A stretch of 64,000 bases of DNA from Paraburkholderia solitsugae (lineage in GTDB: Bacteria > Pseudomonadota > Gammaproteobacteria > Burkholderiales > Burkholderiaceae): the NCBI RefSeq assembly GCF_013177695.1, contig NZ_WOEY01000130.1:62001-126000 (forward strand), written 5' to 3'. Below the pieces are notes generated by a model. It did no database searches. It had not been told where the DNA came from and worked only from the letters and a program-made list of their open reading frames with translations. A program made the translations under genes and the position numbers. Positions 7,666 to 15,985 of the stretch are shown piece by piece (position 1 is the stretch's first letter; every line of letters starts with the position of its first letter).

Positions 7666-9117
7666 TCAATAGGGTTTCGGGCCGGCGACGGCCGGCTCGG
7701 CGGACGTCGAACCCGGCTCGGAACCATCGCCCGACTCGCCGGATTCGTCCGACTCGCCCTCCGCATCGCGCTGAGCCTCGCGGCTATGGGTGAGCCGCTC
7801 GCGCACGAAGCCGATATGCTCGCGCAGCACGTAGAACTGATCCGCATAGGCAAGCGGCATTTTTAAACCGTTCACCGACTCTTCGATCGCATCGAGCCGC
7901 TCGATGAGCGAGGCGCGCTCGGCGGGAGAGTGGTCGCTGAGCGCGCTGCGTTCGATCGCGATCAGCGCGCCGTACCAGCGATAGATGCGCGATTTCACGC
8001 GCCACGCATACAGCGACGGCACGACGCGCAGCGCCGGAATCAGCAGCACGATCAGCGGCACCACGACTACCAGCAGCCGGTCCGCGAGGCTCGCTAGCCA
8101 GAACGGCAGGATCCGGTAGAGGAAGCTCTTGCCTGACTTGTAGTAACGGGCGGCGTCGTCGCTGACCGGGAAATCGTGGGCGAGCGGCGCGGGGAATTCG
8201 CCGGCGCGCTGCAAGATGTTCGCCTTCCCGTGGACCTCGCGTGCGGCTTCGATCAGCAGATCGGACAGTGCCGGATGCAGCGAGTCGCGCGCCACCAGTT
8301 CAGCGGTCGGCGCAACCATGTGCATCGGGGCGGACGGCAGATTCTTACCGAGGTCGAACGCGCCCATCGGTATCTCGAGCTGCGTCAGATACGGAAAACG
8401 GCGGGTGTAGGCATCGGCCTGGGTGAAATCGTAGAACTGCACATTCGGCGTGCGATTGAGCTTGCCCATCACCGCGGGTTGCGCCGAATCGCCGGCCAGA
8501 AACGCCGCGTCGACCTTGCCGGCGACGAGTGCCTGGGCGGCGTCATCGCCCGAGAGCGGCAGCAGTTTGGTCGCGCCGCCCGGTTCGATGCCGTTGGCCT
8601 TGAGCAGCGCGAGCGCCAGTTCGCGCGTGCCGCTGCCCTCGGCGCCGACCGCGAGGCGCAAGCCCTTGAATTCGGAGAGCCGTGCGACCGTCGGCCCGTG
8701 GTAGAAGATCGCCAACGGCACATACGCCACGCTGCCGAGCGACATCAAGCCATCGCGTGCCGTGCCGGGGGCGATGCCGTCCTGCACGAAGGCGACGTCG
8801 ACGTTCGACTTCGGGTCGGAGAGCCGCTTGAGATTCTGCACCGAGCCTTCCGAGGGCAACACGTTCAGGGTGATACGGTTGCGCGCCAGAATCGCTTTGT
8901 ACTTCTGCGCTGCGTTCCAGAAGGTGCTGCCTTCGGGGCCGGCGCTGATCGTCAGCGTACTGGGCGGGGCGGGCTGGATCAGGCGCACGGCGACCCAGAT
9001 CGCCGCGACGGCGATCAGCAGGATCGGTCCGAACGAGACCGCCAGATCGCGCCAGGAGATCGCCACGAAACGGGCGACGAGACGGGGAGGGCGTTTGCGG
9101 CCGGTGGCTGGCTTCAT
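7666..9117 (-). CDS. Orphan membrane-anchored TAXI (TRAP-type) solute-binding protein
   Basis: This 483-residue protein has a cytoplasmic basic N-terminus and one transmembrane helix (about 26-46). A TAXI-type binding domain follows: LTISAGPEGSTFWNAAQKYK, VDVAFVQDGIAPG, RLAVGAEGSGTRELALALL, VDAAFLAGDSAQPAVM. A second hydrophobic segment (SLADRLLVVVVPLIVLLIPALR, about 355-376) leads to a basic, helical cytoplasmic tail ending in an acidic low-complexity stretch. Typical TAXI proteins are soluble periplasmic proteins of about 320 residues paired with a DctQM-type permease. No permease is present here, and the second anchor plus tail are extra. A role in sensing or presenting a ligand rather than classical transport is possible (inference). 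Confidence 0.85.
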   Translation of the reverse strand: MKPATGRKRPPRLVARFVAISWRDLAVSFGPILLIAVAAIWVAVRLIQPAPPSTLTISAGPEGSTFWNAAQKYKAILARNRITLNVLPSEGSVQNLKRLSDPKSNVDVAFVQDGIAPGTARDGLMSLGSVAYVPLAIFYHGPTVARLSEFKGLRLAVGAEGSGTRELALALLKANGIEPGGATKLLPLSGDDAAQALVAGKVDAAFLAGDSAQPAVMGKLNRTPNVQFYDFTQADAYTRRFPYLTQLEIPMGAFDLGKNLPSAPMHMVAPTAELVARDSLHPALSDLLIEAAREVHGKANILQRAGEFPAPLAHDFPVSDDAARYYKSGKSFLYRILPFWLASLADRLLVVVVPLIVLLIPALRVVPSLYAWRVKSRIYRWYGALIAIERSALSDHSPAERASLIERLDAIEESVNGLKMPLAYADQFYVLREHIGFVRERLTHSREAQRDAEGESDESGESGDGSEPGSTSAEPAVAGPKPY

Positions 9118-9749
9118 CAGGTGACGTGACGGCTACGGTCGAAAGTGAACAGGGTGGTGGCGCTCTGCGGCGCGCGAACCGGGGGCGGGGCGCTCGCGCC
9201 ATGCCGGACTGGCCGCCGCGCAAGACGCACAAGCCGCGCGGCAGCGCGTGTCGCGCCGATGGTACCTGAGAATCGCGCGGCGGCGCAGCGTCCGCCCGGG
9301 GCGGGCGCCGTCAAACCCGTAACAATTCGTGAACGGCGCATGAACATTCAATGAACCACTCCCGGATCAAAATATGAACGGCGCATGAATGAAACACGAT
9401 CCATGCCCCTATGGCAACCCGCAGTCACCCCGAGGTACGACTAAACCCTTTGCGCTTCTGGCGCGGCTAGATTAAATTGTGGATCGCTGCCGCGAACAGA
9501 TGTTTGCGCAGCGCGACCCGGCACGACAGACAAGAACCGGGCGCGCTGGCGGACTTCGCGGCTTGCCGGCTCTCGTACCGCATCGCATGCGGCTAACTTC
9601 AGCCAGCCTCTCTCGCCTCTCGCACACTGTGTTGCAGCCATAGTCGGCCGTCGCTGAGCCGCGCGTTGTCGCGTCTGCATGGCCGCCGGGAGTCGTAACG
9701 AAGCCGCTTTTACACGCGGTCCAATGTGTAGCTAAGGAGAATAGAAACT
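9118..9749. other. Long intergenic region upstream of the BON-domain gene
   Basis: There is no convincing gene in these 630 bases. The left part is very GC-rich. The 15-mer TGAACGGCGCATGAA occurs twice, at 9330-9344 and 9375-9389, on a 45-base period. The right end carries the leader of the BON gene with the ribosome site AAGGAGAAT. Confidence 0.6.
9330..9389. repeat. 15-bp direct repeat, 45-bp period
   Basis: TGAACGGCGCATGAA is repeated exactly at 9330-9344 and 9375-9389. It could be a pair of regulator-binding sites, or a chance local duplication. Confidence 0.5.
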
Positions 9750-10103
9750 ATGAAATCGGTCGGTTTTCTGAAAACGCTGGGCTCGGTTGTGGCAATGGTA
9801 GTGGCGTGCAATGTGTACGCTCAGGCAAGCGATGCGACGGCTACGGGCACGACCGCAGCGCCGGCTGCAAGCGCCAAGGCCGGCAAGAAGGCCAATAGCC
9901 AACTGGGTCACAAAGTGCGCGCCGCGCTCGCCAAGGCGCAAGGCATCGATGTGTCGAGCATCTCCGTGCGCGCTCGTGGCGGTGCGGTAACCTTGACGGG
10001 CTCGGTGCCTGAGCAAGGCCAGATCGACGCTGCCGGCGATGTGGCCAAGGGCGTCGCCGGCGTGACGTCAGTGTCCAACAAGCTGACCGTTGTGCAACAG
10101 TAA
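9750..10103 (+). CDS. BON-domain periplasmic protein
   Basis: This 117-residue protein has a signal peptide (MKSVGFLKTLGSVVAMVVAC, cleaved near VYAQA) and one BON domain from about residue 48 (KVRAALAKAQGIDVSSISVR, GAVTLTGSVPEQGQIDAAGD, GVTSVSNKLTV). BON domains occur in OsmY-like and outer-membrane-stress proteins and are thought to bind phospholipid. The length suits the single-domain form common in Burkholderiaceae. The start has a clear AAGGAGA site. It is monocistronic, with a strong terminator 140 bases downstream. Involvement in envelope stress is inferred from the family only. Confidence 0.88.
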   Translation: MKSVGFLKTLGSVVAMVVACNVYAQASDATATGTTAAPAASAKAGKKANSQLGHKVRAALAKAQGIDVSSISVRARGGAVTLTGSVPEQGQIDAAGDVAKGVAGVTSVSNKLTVVQQ

Positions 10104-10426
10104 GACGGCTGCATTGAGCAGGCCGCAATCAGCGGCTTGCCATAAGCGCACGAAGCGCCGGTAGGCGTGGAGGGCTGCATAGGAACAGTGCATGCGATTC
10201 GATATCGCGATGCGCCATCGTGATGCATGTCAGCGCGAGGGCTCCGGCGACAAGCCGGAGCCTTTTTTCGATCAATTTTTGTGGCGATGATTTTTGAAAC
10301 GGTGATGATGGGTCGGGTCAGTTCCGGGCTGAACGCCCGCACCGCAACGGCCCGTCTGTGTGCTGTGACACACTATTGACGCGTCGCGAAGCGTACTGTG
10401 ATGCAAGCGGAACCGGAGTCAACGCC
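10104..10426. other. Intergenic region containing the BON gene terminator
   Basis: No gene is visible. The region holds an unusually long 3' leader (about 136 bases) before the terminator at 10240-10268, then the promoter region of the next small gene. Confidence 0.5.
10240..10268 (+). terminator. Rho-independent terminator
   Basis: Perfect 9-base arms GGCTCCGGC (10240-10248) and GCCGGAGCC (10254-10262), a 5-base loop and six T residues make a textbook terminator for the BON gene transcript. Confidence 0.9.
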
Positions 10427-10675
10427 ATGGAATCCACGCTTTTGCGTTATACCGATCTGCCGATCAGCGATCGGGCGGCTTTCGAACTGGTGTGTGCGCG
10501 GCATGGTTTTGCGCCGGCGCATTTCGACATCAGCGCCTGTCCGGACCCGGGCGATGCCGCGCACGAGCGACTCGTCACGGTGCGGCGCGGCGGCTGGGCG
10601 CAGTCGTATCACGATCATCAAGGGCAGTGGGTCAGACAGTTCGAGACCGATCTGACCTGCCGGTTTTTCAAATAG
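10427..10675 (+). CDS. Small conserved-looking hypothetical protein
   Basis: This 82-residue soluble protein starts MESTLLRYTDLPISDRAAFE and ends DLTCRFFK. There is no signal peptide or membrane segment. It contains ELVCARHGFAPAHFDISAC and the aromatic/basic pattern GGWAQSYHDHQGQWVRQFE. I do not recognise a family. The ATG at 10427 is preferred over the upstream in-frame ATG at 10358, because the intervening sequence reads like leader. Coding-like composition and isolation between opposite-strand genes support it as real, with moderate certainty. Confidence 0.6.
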   Translation: MESTLLRYTDLPISDRAAFELVCARHGFAPAHFDISACPDPGDAAHERLVTVRRGGWAQSYHDHQGQWVRQFETDLTCRFFK

Positions 10676-10780
10676 AGCGGCTTAGGTGCGCAGGCCTGTT
10701 TGCCGGCTCTTGAGGCAGGTATCTCAAGCTGACGCTTCAAGCCGGTTATCAAGGCCGCCTGTCAGGGCCGCCACTTCACT

Positions 10781-11569
10781 TCACGACAGCACGAGGCGCC
10801 CGCCGACCAGCGTGAGCGTAGCGGCGAGGAGGTTGCGCAGCAGCGCGTCCGGCGCGCGCGACGACAGATAGCTGCCGACCGCGATGCCCGGCAATGACCC
10901 CACCAGCAGCGACAGCAGCATCGACCAGTCGACCGAGCCCAGCAGCCAATGGCCCGCGCCCGCCAGCAGCGTGAGCGGCACCGCATGCGCGATATCGGAG
11001 CCGACGATGCGCGTGGTCGGCAGCAACGGATACAGCAGCAACAGCACCGTCACGCCGATGGCGCCCGCCCCCACTGAAGTCAGCGACACCAGCACGCCCA
11101 GCACCGCGCCGGTCAGCATGGTGAGCGCGAGCGTGCGCCCTTGCCTGGGCTTGCGCTGACGGCGTGCGCTGAGCGCCGCGAGTTGCGGGCGGAATACCAG
11201 CGCCACCGCCGTCACCAGCAGGGCGGCGCCGAGCACGATCTGGATCAGCCGGCTCGTGCCTGGTGTGTCCATCCCGTAACGATGCAGCAGGATCAAGGTA
11301 ATGGTCGCCGCCGGTACGCTGCCGGCCGCGAGGCGCAGGGTGATCTGCCAGTCGACGGAGCCTTTCAGACCGTGCACCAGCGTGCCGGTCGCCTTGGTGG
11401 CGGCCGCGTACAGCAGATCGGTGCCGACCGCCGTGGCCGGATGCACGTTGAACAGCAGGACCAGGATCGGCGTCATCAGCGAGCCGCCACCGACGCCCGT
11501 CAGTCCGACCAGAAAGCCGACCAACAGGCCGGAGACGGAGTACAGCAGATCGATGTGGGGAAGAGCCAT
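10781..11569 (-). CDS. TauE/SafE-family sulfite/anion exporter
   Basis: This 262-residue inner-membrane protein has about 7-8 hydrophobic segments. The two half-repeats are typical: VSGLLVGFLVGLTGVGGGSL (residues 11-30) and MLTGAVLGVLVSLTSVGAGA (residues 154-173), each with the conserved Gly-rich turn. The family includes TauE and SafE, implicated in export of sulfite or organosulfur acids after C2 sulfonate degradation; many members have unknown substrates. No sulfonate genes are adjacent. It is transcribed alone. Confidence 0.88.
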   Translation of the reverse strand: MALPHIDLLYSVSGLLVGFLVGLTGVGGGSLMTPILVLLFNVHPATAVGTDLLYAAATKATGTLVHGLKGSVDWQITLRLAAGSVPAATITLILLHRYGMDTPGTSRLIQIVLGAALLVTAVALVFRPQLAALSARRQRKPRQGRTLALTMLTGAVLGVLVSLTSVGAGAIGVTVLLLLYPLLPTTRIVGSDIAHAVPLTLLAGAGHWLLGSVDWSMLLSLLVGSLPGIAVGSYLSSRAPDALLRNLLAATLTLVGGRLVLS

Positions 11570-11808
11570 TGAGCAGACCGCTGACGGTCGGGTGGGTTGG
11601 ACAGGTTAGGCGGCAAGGCCGGCGCGCGCTTGCCTTCGACTGTCGACGATGGTCGGCGATAGGGCGTGGCGGCGCGGCGAAAACGGCTATTGTCGCAAAA
11701 CTGCGGCGCTTGCGTATGAAGCGCTACGACTGGCCCTGCTGCGCCGTCTGCATCCGGTTGTTCATTTGTGCGCTAGCTTAGCAGCTCGCCTCGCGGCACT
11801 ATCTGCGA

Positions 11809-12711
11809 ATGAACACACTCACTTCATCCCCATCGCCCCGTTCGGCGCGGCAGCCGCTGCTGGCGGCAGGCGCGGTCGCCTTCACCATCGTGTCCTGGGC
11901 GTCGGCCTTTCCATTCATTCGCATCGGCTTGCAGGGTTTGCCGCCTTTGCAATTGGCGGCGGCGCGTTTTGCCACTGCGGCGCTGCTGGTGATCGCGTGG
12001 CTCGCCTACCGGCGCCCGCGGTTGCCCACATGGCGCGACGGTCTGCGTTTCGTACTGTGCGGTTTCCTCGGCATCGCGCTTTACAACGCGCTGCTCAATA
12101 CCGGCGAGAAGACGGTGGCGCCAGGCGCGGCGAGCTTCATCGTCAATACGCTGCCGATCTTCACGGCGCTGCTGGCCGCCGCGTTTCTCGGCGAGCGATT
12201 CAACCGCTGGGGATGGCTCGGCTCGCTCGTCAGTCTCGCCGGCATCGCGGTGATTGCGCGGGGTCAGCCCGGCGGGTTGACGCTCGGCGCGGGCAGTACG
12301 CTGATTCTCGGTGCGGCGCTGTGTTCGGCGAGTTACTTCGTGCTGCAGCGACGCCTGATTCCGGTCTACGGAGCGCTGACCTGTACCGCCTACACGTTGC
12401 TGGCCGGGGCGGTGTTGCTGGCACCGTGGCTGCCGGGCGCGTTGAGTTCGCTTGGCAGTGCGCCGCACGGCACGTTGCAGGCCGTGCTGGTGCTCGGCGT
12501 GTTTCCTGCGGCGCTCGGCTATGCGACGTGGACCTTCGCGCTGGGCTATTTTGGCGCCGCGCGTGCGGCCAATTTCCTGTATCTCACGCCTGCAGTGGCA
12601 ACGGCGTTATCCGCGGTGCTGACCGGCGAGCGCCCGGGTCTCGCGACGCTATGCGGTGGTTTGCTGGCGATTGCCGGTGTGGTGTCCGTGGCGTTGCGCG
12701 GTCGCTCGTGA
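11809..12711 (+). CDS. DMT-superfamily EamA-type transporter
   Basis: This 300-residue protein has ten predicted hydrophobic helices in two EamA halves. The first half opens with VAFTIVSWASAFPFIRIGLQ (residues 24-43) and includes AAASFIVNTLPIFTALLAAA-type sequence; the second ends LTGERPGLATLCGGLLAIAG. These proteins export amino acids, metabolites or drugs; RhtA and YdcZ-like relatives export threonine or purine derivatives. The true substrate is not deducible. The 240 bases upstream separate it from the divergent TauE gene. Confidence 0.9.
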   Translation: MNTLTSSPSPRSARQPLLAAGAVAFTIVSWASAFPFIRIGLQGLPPLQLAAARFATAALLVIAWLAYRRPRLPTWRDGLRFVLCGFLGIALYNALLNTGEKTVAPGAASFIVNTLPIFTALLAAAFLGERFNRWGWLGSLVSLAGIAVIARGQPGGLTLGAGSTLILGAALCSASYFVLQRRLIPVYGALTCTAYTLLAGAVLLAPWLPGALSSLGSAPHGTLQAVLVLGVFPAALGYATWTFALGYFGAARAANFLYLTPAVATALSAVLTGERPGLATLCGGLLAIAGVVSVALRGRS

Positions 12712-12761
12712 GTCCGAAGGCTCGACTGCGAGCGTCCTTGCGCAGCGCTGTTCATCCCTCC

Positions 12762-13403
12762 TCAAATCGCGCGGCGAATCTCGACGATACCGAACGCGGC
12801 CAGCGTGAACCCGACGATCCGATCGATCGCCACGCGCAGCTTGCTGCCGATCGCGTGACGCGCGAGCGACACCACGGTCACGAGGAAACACCACCACGCG
12901 ATCGAACCGCAAAACACGCCACCGACGGTGGTCAGCGCGATGCTCGATGAAAACGCCCCACGCGGCGCGAGCGTCGTGAACAGCGCGGCGAACATGATGA
13001 CGGTTTGCGGATTCGTCAACGTGAGCAGCAACGAACTCGCATATGCGCGCAGCGCGCCGGCGCGGCCCACCTGCGCGAGCTTGCTGTCGCCATTACCGTT
13101 CGCCGCCTCGACGGGTGCTTGTTGCAGCAAGGTACGCACCCCGAGATACAGCAGAAACAGACCGGCGAGCAGATGCAAGGGCCGGTCGTAGGCGAGCATG
13201 AACTGCGAGATGCCGACAAGGCCAAGCGCTGCGATCAGGCCATAAACCGCGTCGCCGGTCGCAATGCCGAAGCCGATTGCGAGCCCTGCGCGCGGACCGC
13301 CGGTCAGCGTGCGGCGGATGCACAGCATGCCCATCGGGCCGACCGGTGCGGCGATTGCGAGGCCGACGCCCGCAGAGGTGACGAAGAGACTGGCGGTGGA
13401 CAT
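12762..13403 (-). CDS. LysE/RhtB-family amino-acid exporter
   Basis: This 213-residue inner-membrane protein has six hydrophobic helices. The N-terminal signature is GLAIAAPVGPMGMLCIRRTL, followed by GFGIATGDAVYGLIAALGL; LTNPQTVIMFAALFTTLAP is the conserved middle motif. This is the LysE/RhtB exporter fold, used for lysine, threonine, homoserine and other amino acids. The ATG at 13403 (MSTASLF) is chosen because the longer frame upstream lacks family sequence and an AAGG element precedes this ATG. It is divergent from a LysR gene whose product might regulate it, as in the LysE/LysG arrangement, although that LysR more naturally fits the downstream operon. Confidence 0.9.
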   Translation of the reverse strand: MSTASLFVTSAGVGLAIAAPVGPMGMLCIRRTLTGGPRAGLAIGFGIATGDAVYGLIAALGLVGISQFMLAYDRPLHLLAGLFLLYLGVRTLLQQAPVEAANGNGDSKLAQVGRAGALRAYASSLLLTLTNPQTVIMFAALFTTLAPRGAFSSSIALTTVGGVFCGSIAWWCFLVTVVSLARHAIGSKLRVAIDRIVGFTLAAFGIVEIRRAI

Positions 13404-13765
13404 GGGCAAGCCTTGATGGGTTGTTTGGCTTCGTGTAGGCAGCGCTGCGCTTTTGCGTGCGTGCGGGCAGGCGTCAGGGCGGCGCGTCCCCAAGCATAGC
13501 CAGACCGAAAATCCCGGGCAAGACTGCAGGGATCAAGCAGTGCGAACCAGCGCCGCATCAAACTACGTCATCCGGCACACGATCGACCTGCGCGACGCAG
13601 CACCGCATCAACTTGCGCAGTCTGACATACGTTCAACCTTCGCAACTCAGCACACGATCAACGGCGCCAACCGGCACGCCGGCCGTGGATACCCTGGGAT
13701 GGACTCGGCCGCCGCCTTCCTCGGGCATAATTTTCCCACTTCAAATACCCAGGGCACGCCCGTTC
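13404..13765. other. Divergent promoter region, lysE-like / LysR
   Basis: There are 362 bases without a supported gene between the LysE-type exporter and the LysR gene. I see no strong dyad or other element. Confidence 0.5.
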
Positions 13766-14659
13766 ATGTGGCAAATCGATCAGGTGACGTTGCGCTTGTT
13801 CATCGCCGTCTGCGAGGAAGGCACGATCGCACGTGCGGCTGAACGCGAGTTCATCGCGCCGTCCGCGGTCAGCAAGCGGCTCGCCGATCTGGAAACGCTG
13901 GTCGACGTCGCGCTGCTCTCGCGCAGCCAGCGCGGCGTGCGCGCGACCGCCGCCGGCGAAGCGCTGCTCAGGCATGCACGTCTCATCATGCGCGGCCACG
14001 AACGTTTGCAGGCGGAGCTCAGCGAATACGCGGCCGGCGCACGCGGTCATGTGCGGGTGCTGGCGAACGTGTCGTCGATGGTCGAGTTTCTGCCCGAGGC
14101 GCTGGCGGTGTTTCTGAAGGCCAATCCGCAGGTTCGTGTCGATGTCGAAGAGCGCGTCAGCACCGAGATCGTGCGCGGTCTGGAAGAGGGAGTGGCCGAT
14201 CTCGGCATCTGCCGCGATGTGGTGCCGATGGGCAGTCTCGACGTGCTGCAGTATCGCTCCGATCATCTCGCGCTGATTGTGCCGCGCGATCATCCACTAG
14301 CCGGTGAGGCCGCAATCAGCTTCGAGCAGACCCTGGCATTCGATCATCTCGGGCTTGCATCGAATGCGTCGGTGAATGCGCTGATGCAGCGTATCGCGGT
14401 GGAAAAAGGCCGCGAGCTCAACTATCGAACCTACGTGTCGACCTTCGACGCCGCGTATCGCTTCATCCAGGCGGGCCTTGCCGTCGCGATCCTGCCGGGC
14501 GAGGCGCTGCCCAGGCATGCCGCCGACGAATACGGCATCGTCGCCGTGCCGTTGCGCGAAGCGTGGGCAGAGCGGCGCTTCGTGATCTGCATGCGCGATC
14601 GCAATGCGCTGACGCTGACGGCATCGCACTTACTCGACCATCTGCTTCGCTCCGTTTGA
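13766..14659 (+). CDS. LysR-family transcriptional regulator
   Basis: This 297-residue protein starts MWQIDQVTLRLFIAVCEEG, followed by the helix-turn-helix TIARAAEREFIAPSAVSKRL and a linker and effector domain (GHVRVLANVSSMVEFLPEAL, GVADLGICRDVVPMG, AGLAVAILPGEALPRH). An upstream in-frame start at 13457 would add 103 residues of non-LysR sequence and is rejected. It lies on the same strand, 348 bases before an HMG-CoA-lyase-like gene, a CoA-transferase gene and an MFS gene. It is a good candidate to control them in response to the acid they degrade (inference). Confidence 0.9.
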   Translation: MWQIDQVTLRLFIAVCEEGTIARAAEREFIAPSAVSKRLADLETLVDVALLSRSQRGVRATAAGEALLRHARLIMRGHERLQAELSEYAAGARGHVRVLANVSSMVEFLPEALAVFLKANPQVRVDVEERVSTEIVRGLEEGVADLGICRDVVPMGSLDVLQYRSDHLALIVPRDHPLAGEAAISFEQTLAFDHLGLASNASVNALMQRIAVEKGRELNYRTYVSTFDAAYRFIQAGLAVAILPGEALPRHAADEYGIVAVPLREAWAERRFVICMRDRNALTLTASHLLDHLLRSV

Positions 14660-15007
14660 GCGCCAGCTGTGATTTGCTTCTTGAGCGCGGTCTGAACGCC
14701 CTCTGAGCGTCCGCCTGCGGTGTCCCAGCCCCAAGGCCCTCCCAAGGCCCTCCCAAGGCCCTGCTAACGCTCACCGACGTCCTCTGCACGCGCTCACAAC
14801 GTCTTCTCATCCTCCTCTGAAAAGCCCTTAAGGGTTTTCCCTTTTCGACAGCGCATGCCCGTCCCGCTTGCCTGAGTCGCCATCGCGAGCGGCGATGGAG
14901 TGCGTCGTCAACGCAGACTTTGCCGCTCGGTCGTGCGCGGGCAAGCTGTCACTCAGTTGCTTCATTCCCCGCATTCCACGCAAGACTCAAGACCGGGATT
15001 CAAGACC
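14660..15007. other. Intergenic region between the LysR gene and the lyase/CoA-transferase operon
   Basis: This holds no supported gene. Near 14733-14764 an 11-base unit AAGGCCCTCCC is repeated nearly three times in tandem. The rest is probably the operon promoter region. Confidence 0.5.
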
Positions 15008-15985
15008 ATGAGTAACACCCAGGAGCGCGTCGTCGTGACCGAAGTCGGCATGCGTGACGGCCTGCAAAGCATCGCTCGCACGATGCCCACCGAGTCCAAG
15101 CGGCGCTGGATCGACGCCGCCTATGCCGCCGGCGTGCGGCATATGGAAGTCGCGTCGTTCGTGCCGGCGAAGCTGCTGCCTCAGATGGCTGATGCCGAGG
15201 AAGTGATCGCCCACGCGCTCACCTACGACGATCTGATCGTGACGGCGTTGGTGCCGAACCTGAAGGGAGCGCAACGCGCGCTCGAGTCCGGCGTGCATCG
15301 GATCGTCGCGCCGATTTCGGTGAGCACGGCGCATAGCCTCGCCAATGTTCGTAAGACCCCTGTCGAGATGATCGAGGCATTTGCCGCGATGCGCGAACTG
15401 ATCGATAGCGCGGCTAGCGCGAATAAGCGGCGTGTCGAATTGATCGCCGGATTGTCGACGGTATTTGGCTGCACGCTGCAAGGCGCGGTGCCTTACGCCG
15501 ATATCGCCACGATTGCGCGCGCCGCGTTGCAGGCGGGCGCCGATGTCATCGCGCTCGGTGACACCACCGGCGAAGCGACGCCGCGCCAGGTTGGCGAAAT
15601 CATCGAACTGGTGCGTGAGGTCGCCGGCAGCAAGCTGCGTTCGCTGCATTTCCATGACACGCGCGGCCTCGGTCTCGCGAATACGCTGATCGCGCTGCAG
15701 CACGGCATCCGCGAATTCGACGCGTCGCTGGCCGGCCTCGGCGGCTGTCCGCATGCGCCGGGTGCGACCGGCAACGTGAACACCGAAGATCTTGTGTTCA
15801 TGCTCGACAGCATGGGCTTCGACACCGGCATTGACCTCGCCAGACTCATCGCATCGCGCGACATACTCGCCGACGCGTTGCCCGGCGAACCGCTGTACGG
15901 CTATCTGGCGCGTGCCGGTTTGCCGAAGCAGTTCAGTGCCGCTGTTCAACGTTTTGACCCGTCCGAATCACAGGTGCTGTCATGA
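15008..15985 (+). CDS. Hydroxymethylglutaryl-CoA lyase-like enzyme
   Basis: This 325-residue TIM-barrel enzyme of the HMGL family cleaves 3-hydroxy-3-methylglutaryl-CoA, or a related 3-hydroxyacyl-CoA, into acetyl-CoA and a keto acid. Diagnostic sequence: VVVTEVGMRDGLQS near the N-terminus, LHFHDTRGLGLANTLIALQ (metal-binding His pair) and LAGLGGCPHAPGATGNVNTE (the HMGL signature with its active-site Cys). The ATG at 15008 (MSNTQERV) is chosen over an upstream extension lacking family sequence. Its TGA overlaps the ATG of the CoA-transferase by four bases, so the two are translationally coupled. Leucine catabolism genes are absent, so the role is probably degradation of a free branched hydroxy-dicarboxylic acid activated by the next gene. 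Confidence 0.88.
   Translation: MSNTQERVVVTEVGMRDGLQSIARTMPTESKRRWIDAAYAAGVRHMEVASFVPAKLLPQMADAEEVIAHALTYDDLIVTALVPNLKGAQRALESGVHRIVAPISVSTAHSLANVRKTPVEMIEAFAAMRELIDSAASANKRRVELIAGLSTVFGCTLQGAVPYADIATIARAALQAGADVIALGDTTGEATPRQVGEIIELVREVAGSKLRSLHFHDTRGLGLANTLIALQHGIREFDASLAGLGGCPHAPGATGNVNTEDLVFMLDSMGFDTGIDLARLIASRDILADALPGEPLYGYLARAGLPKQFSAAVQRFDPSESQVLS

Noticed and set aside
11649..12950. 433-codon frame over the EamA transporter
   Set aside because: It is Arg/Ala/Gly-rich and out of frame with the convincing EamA-type protein on the same strand.
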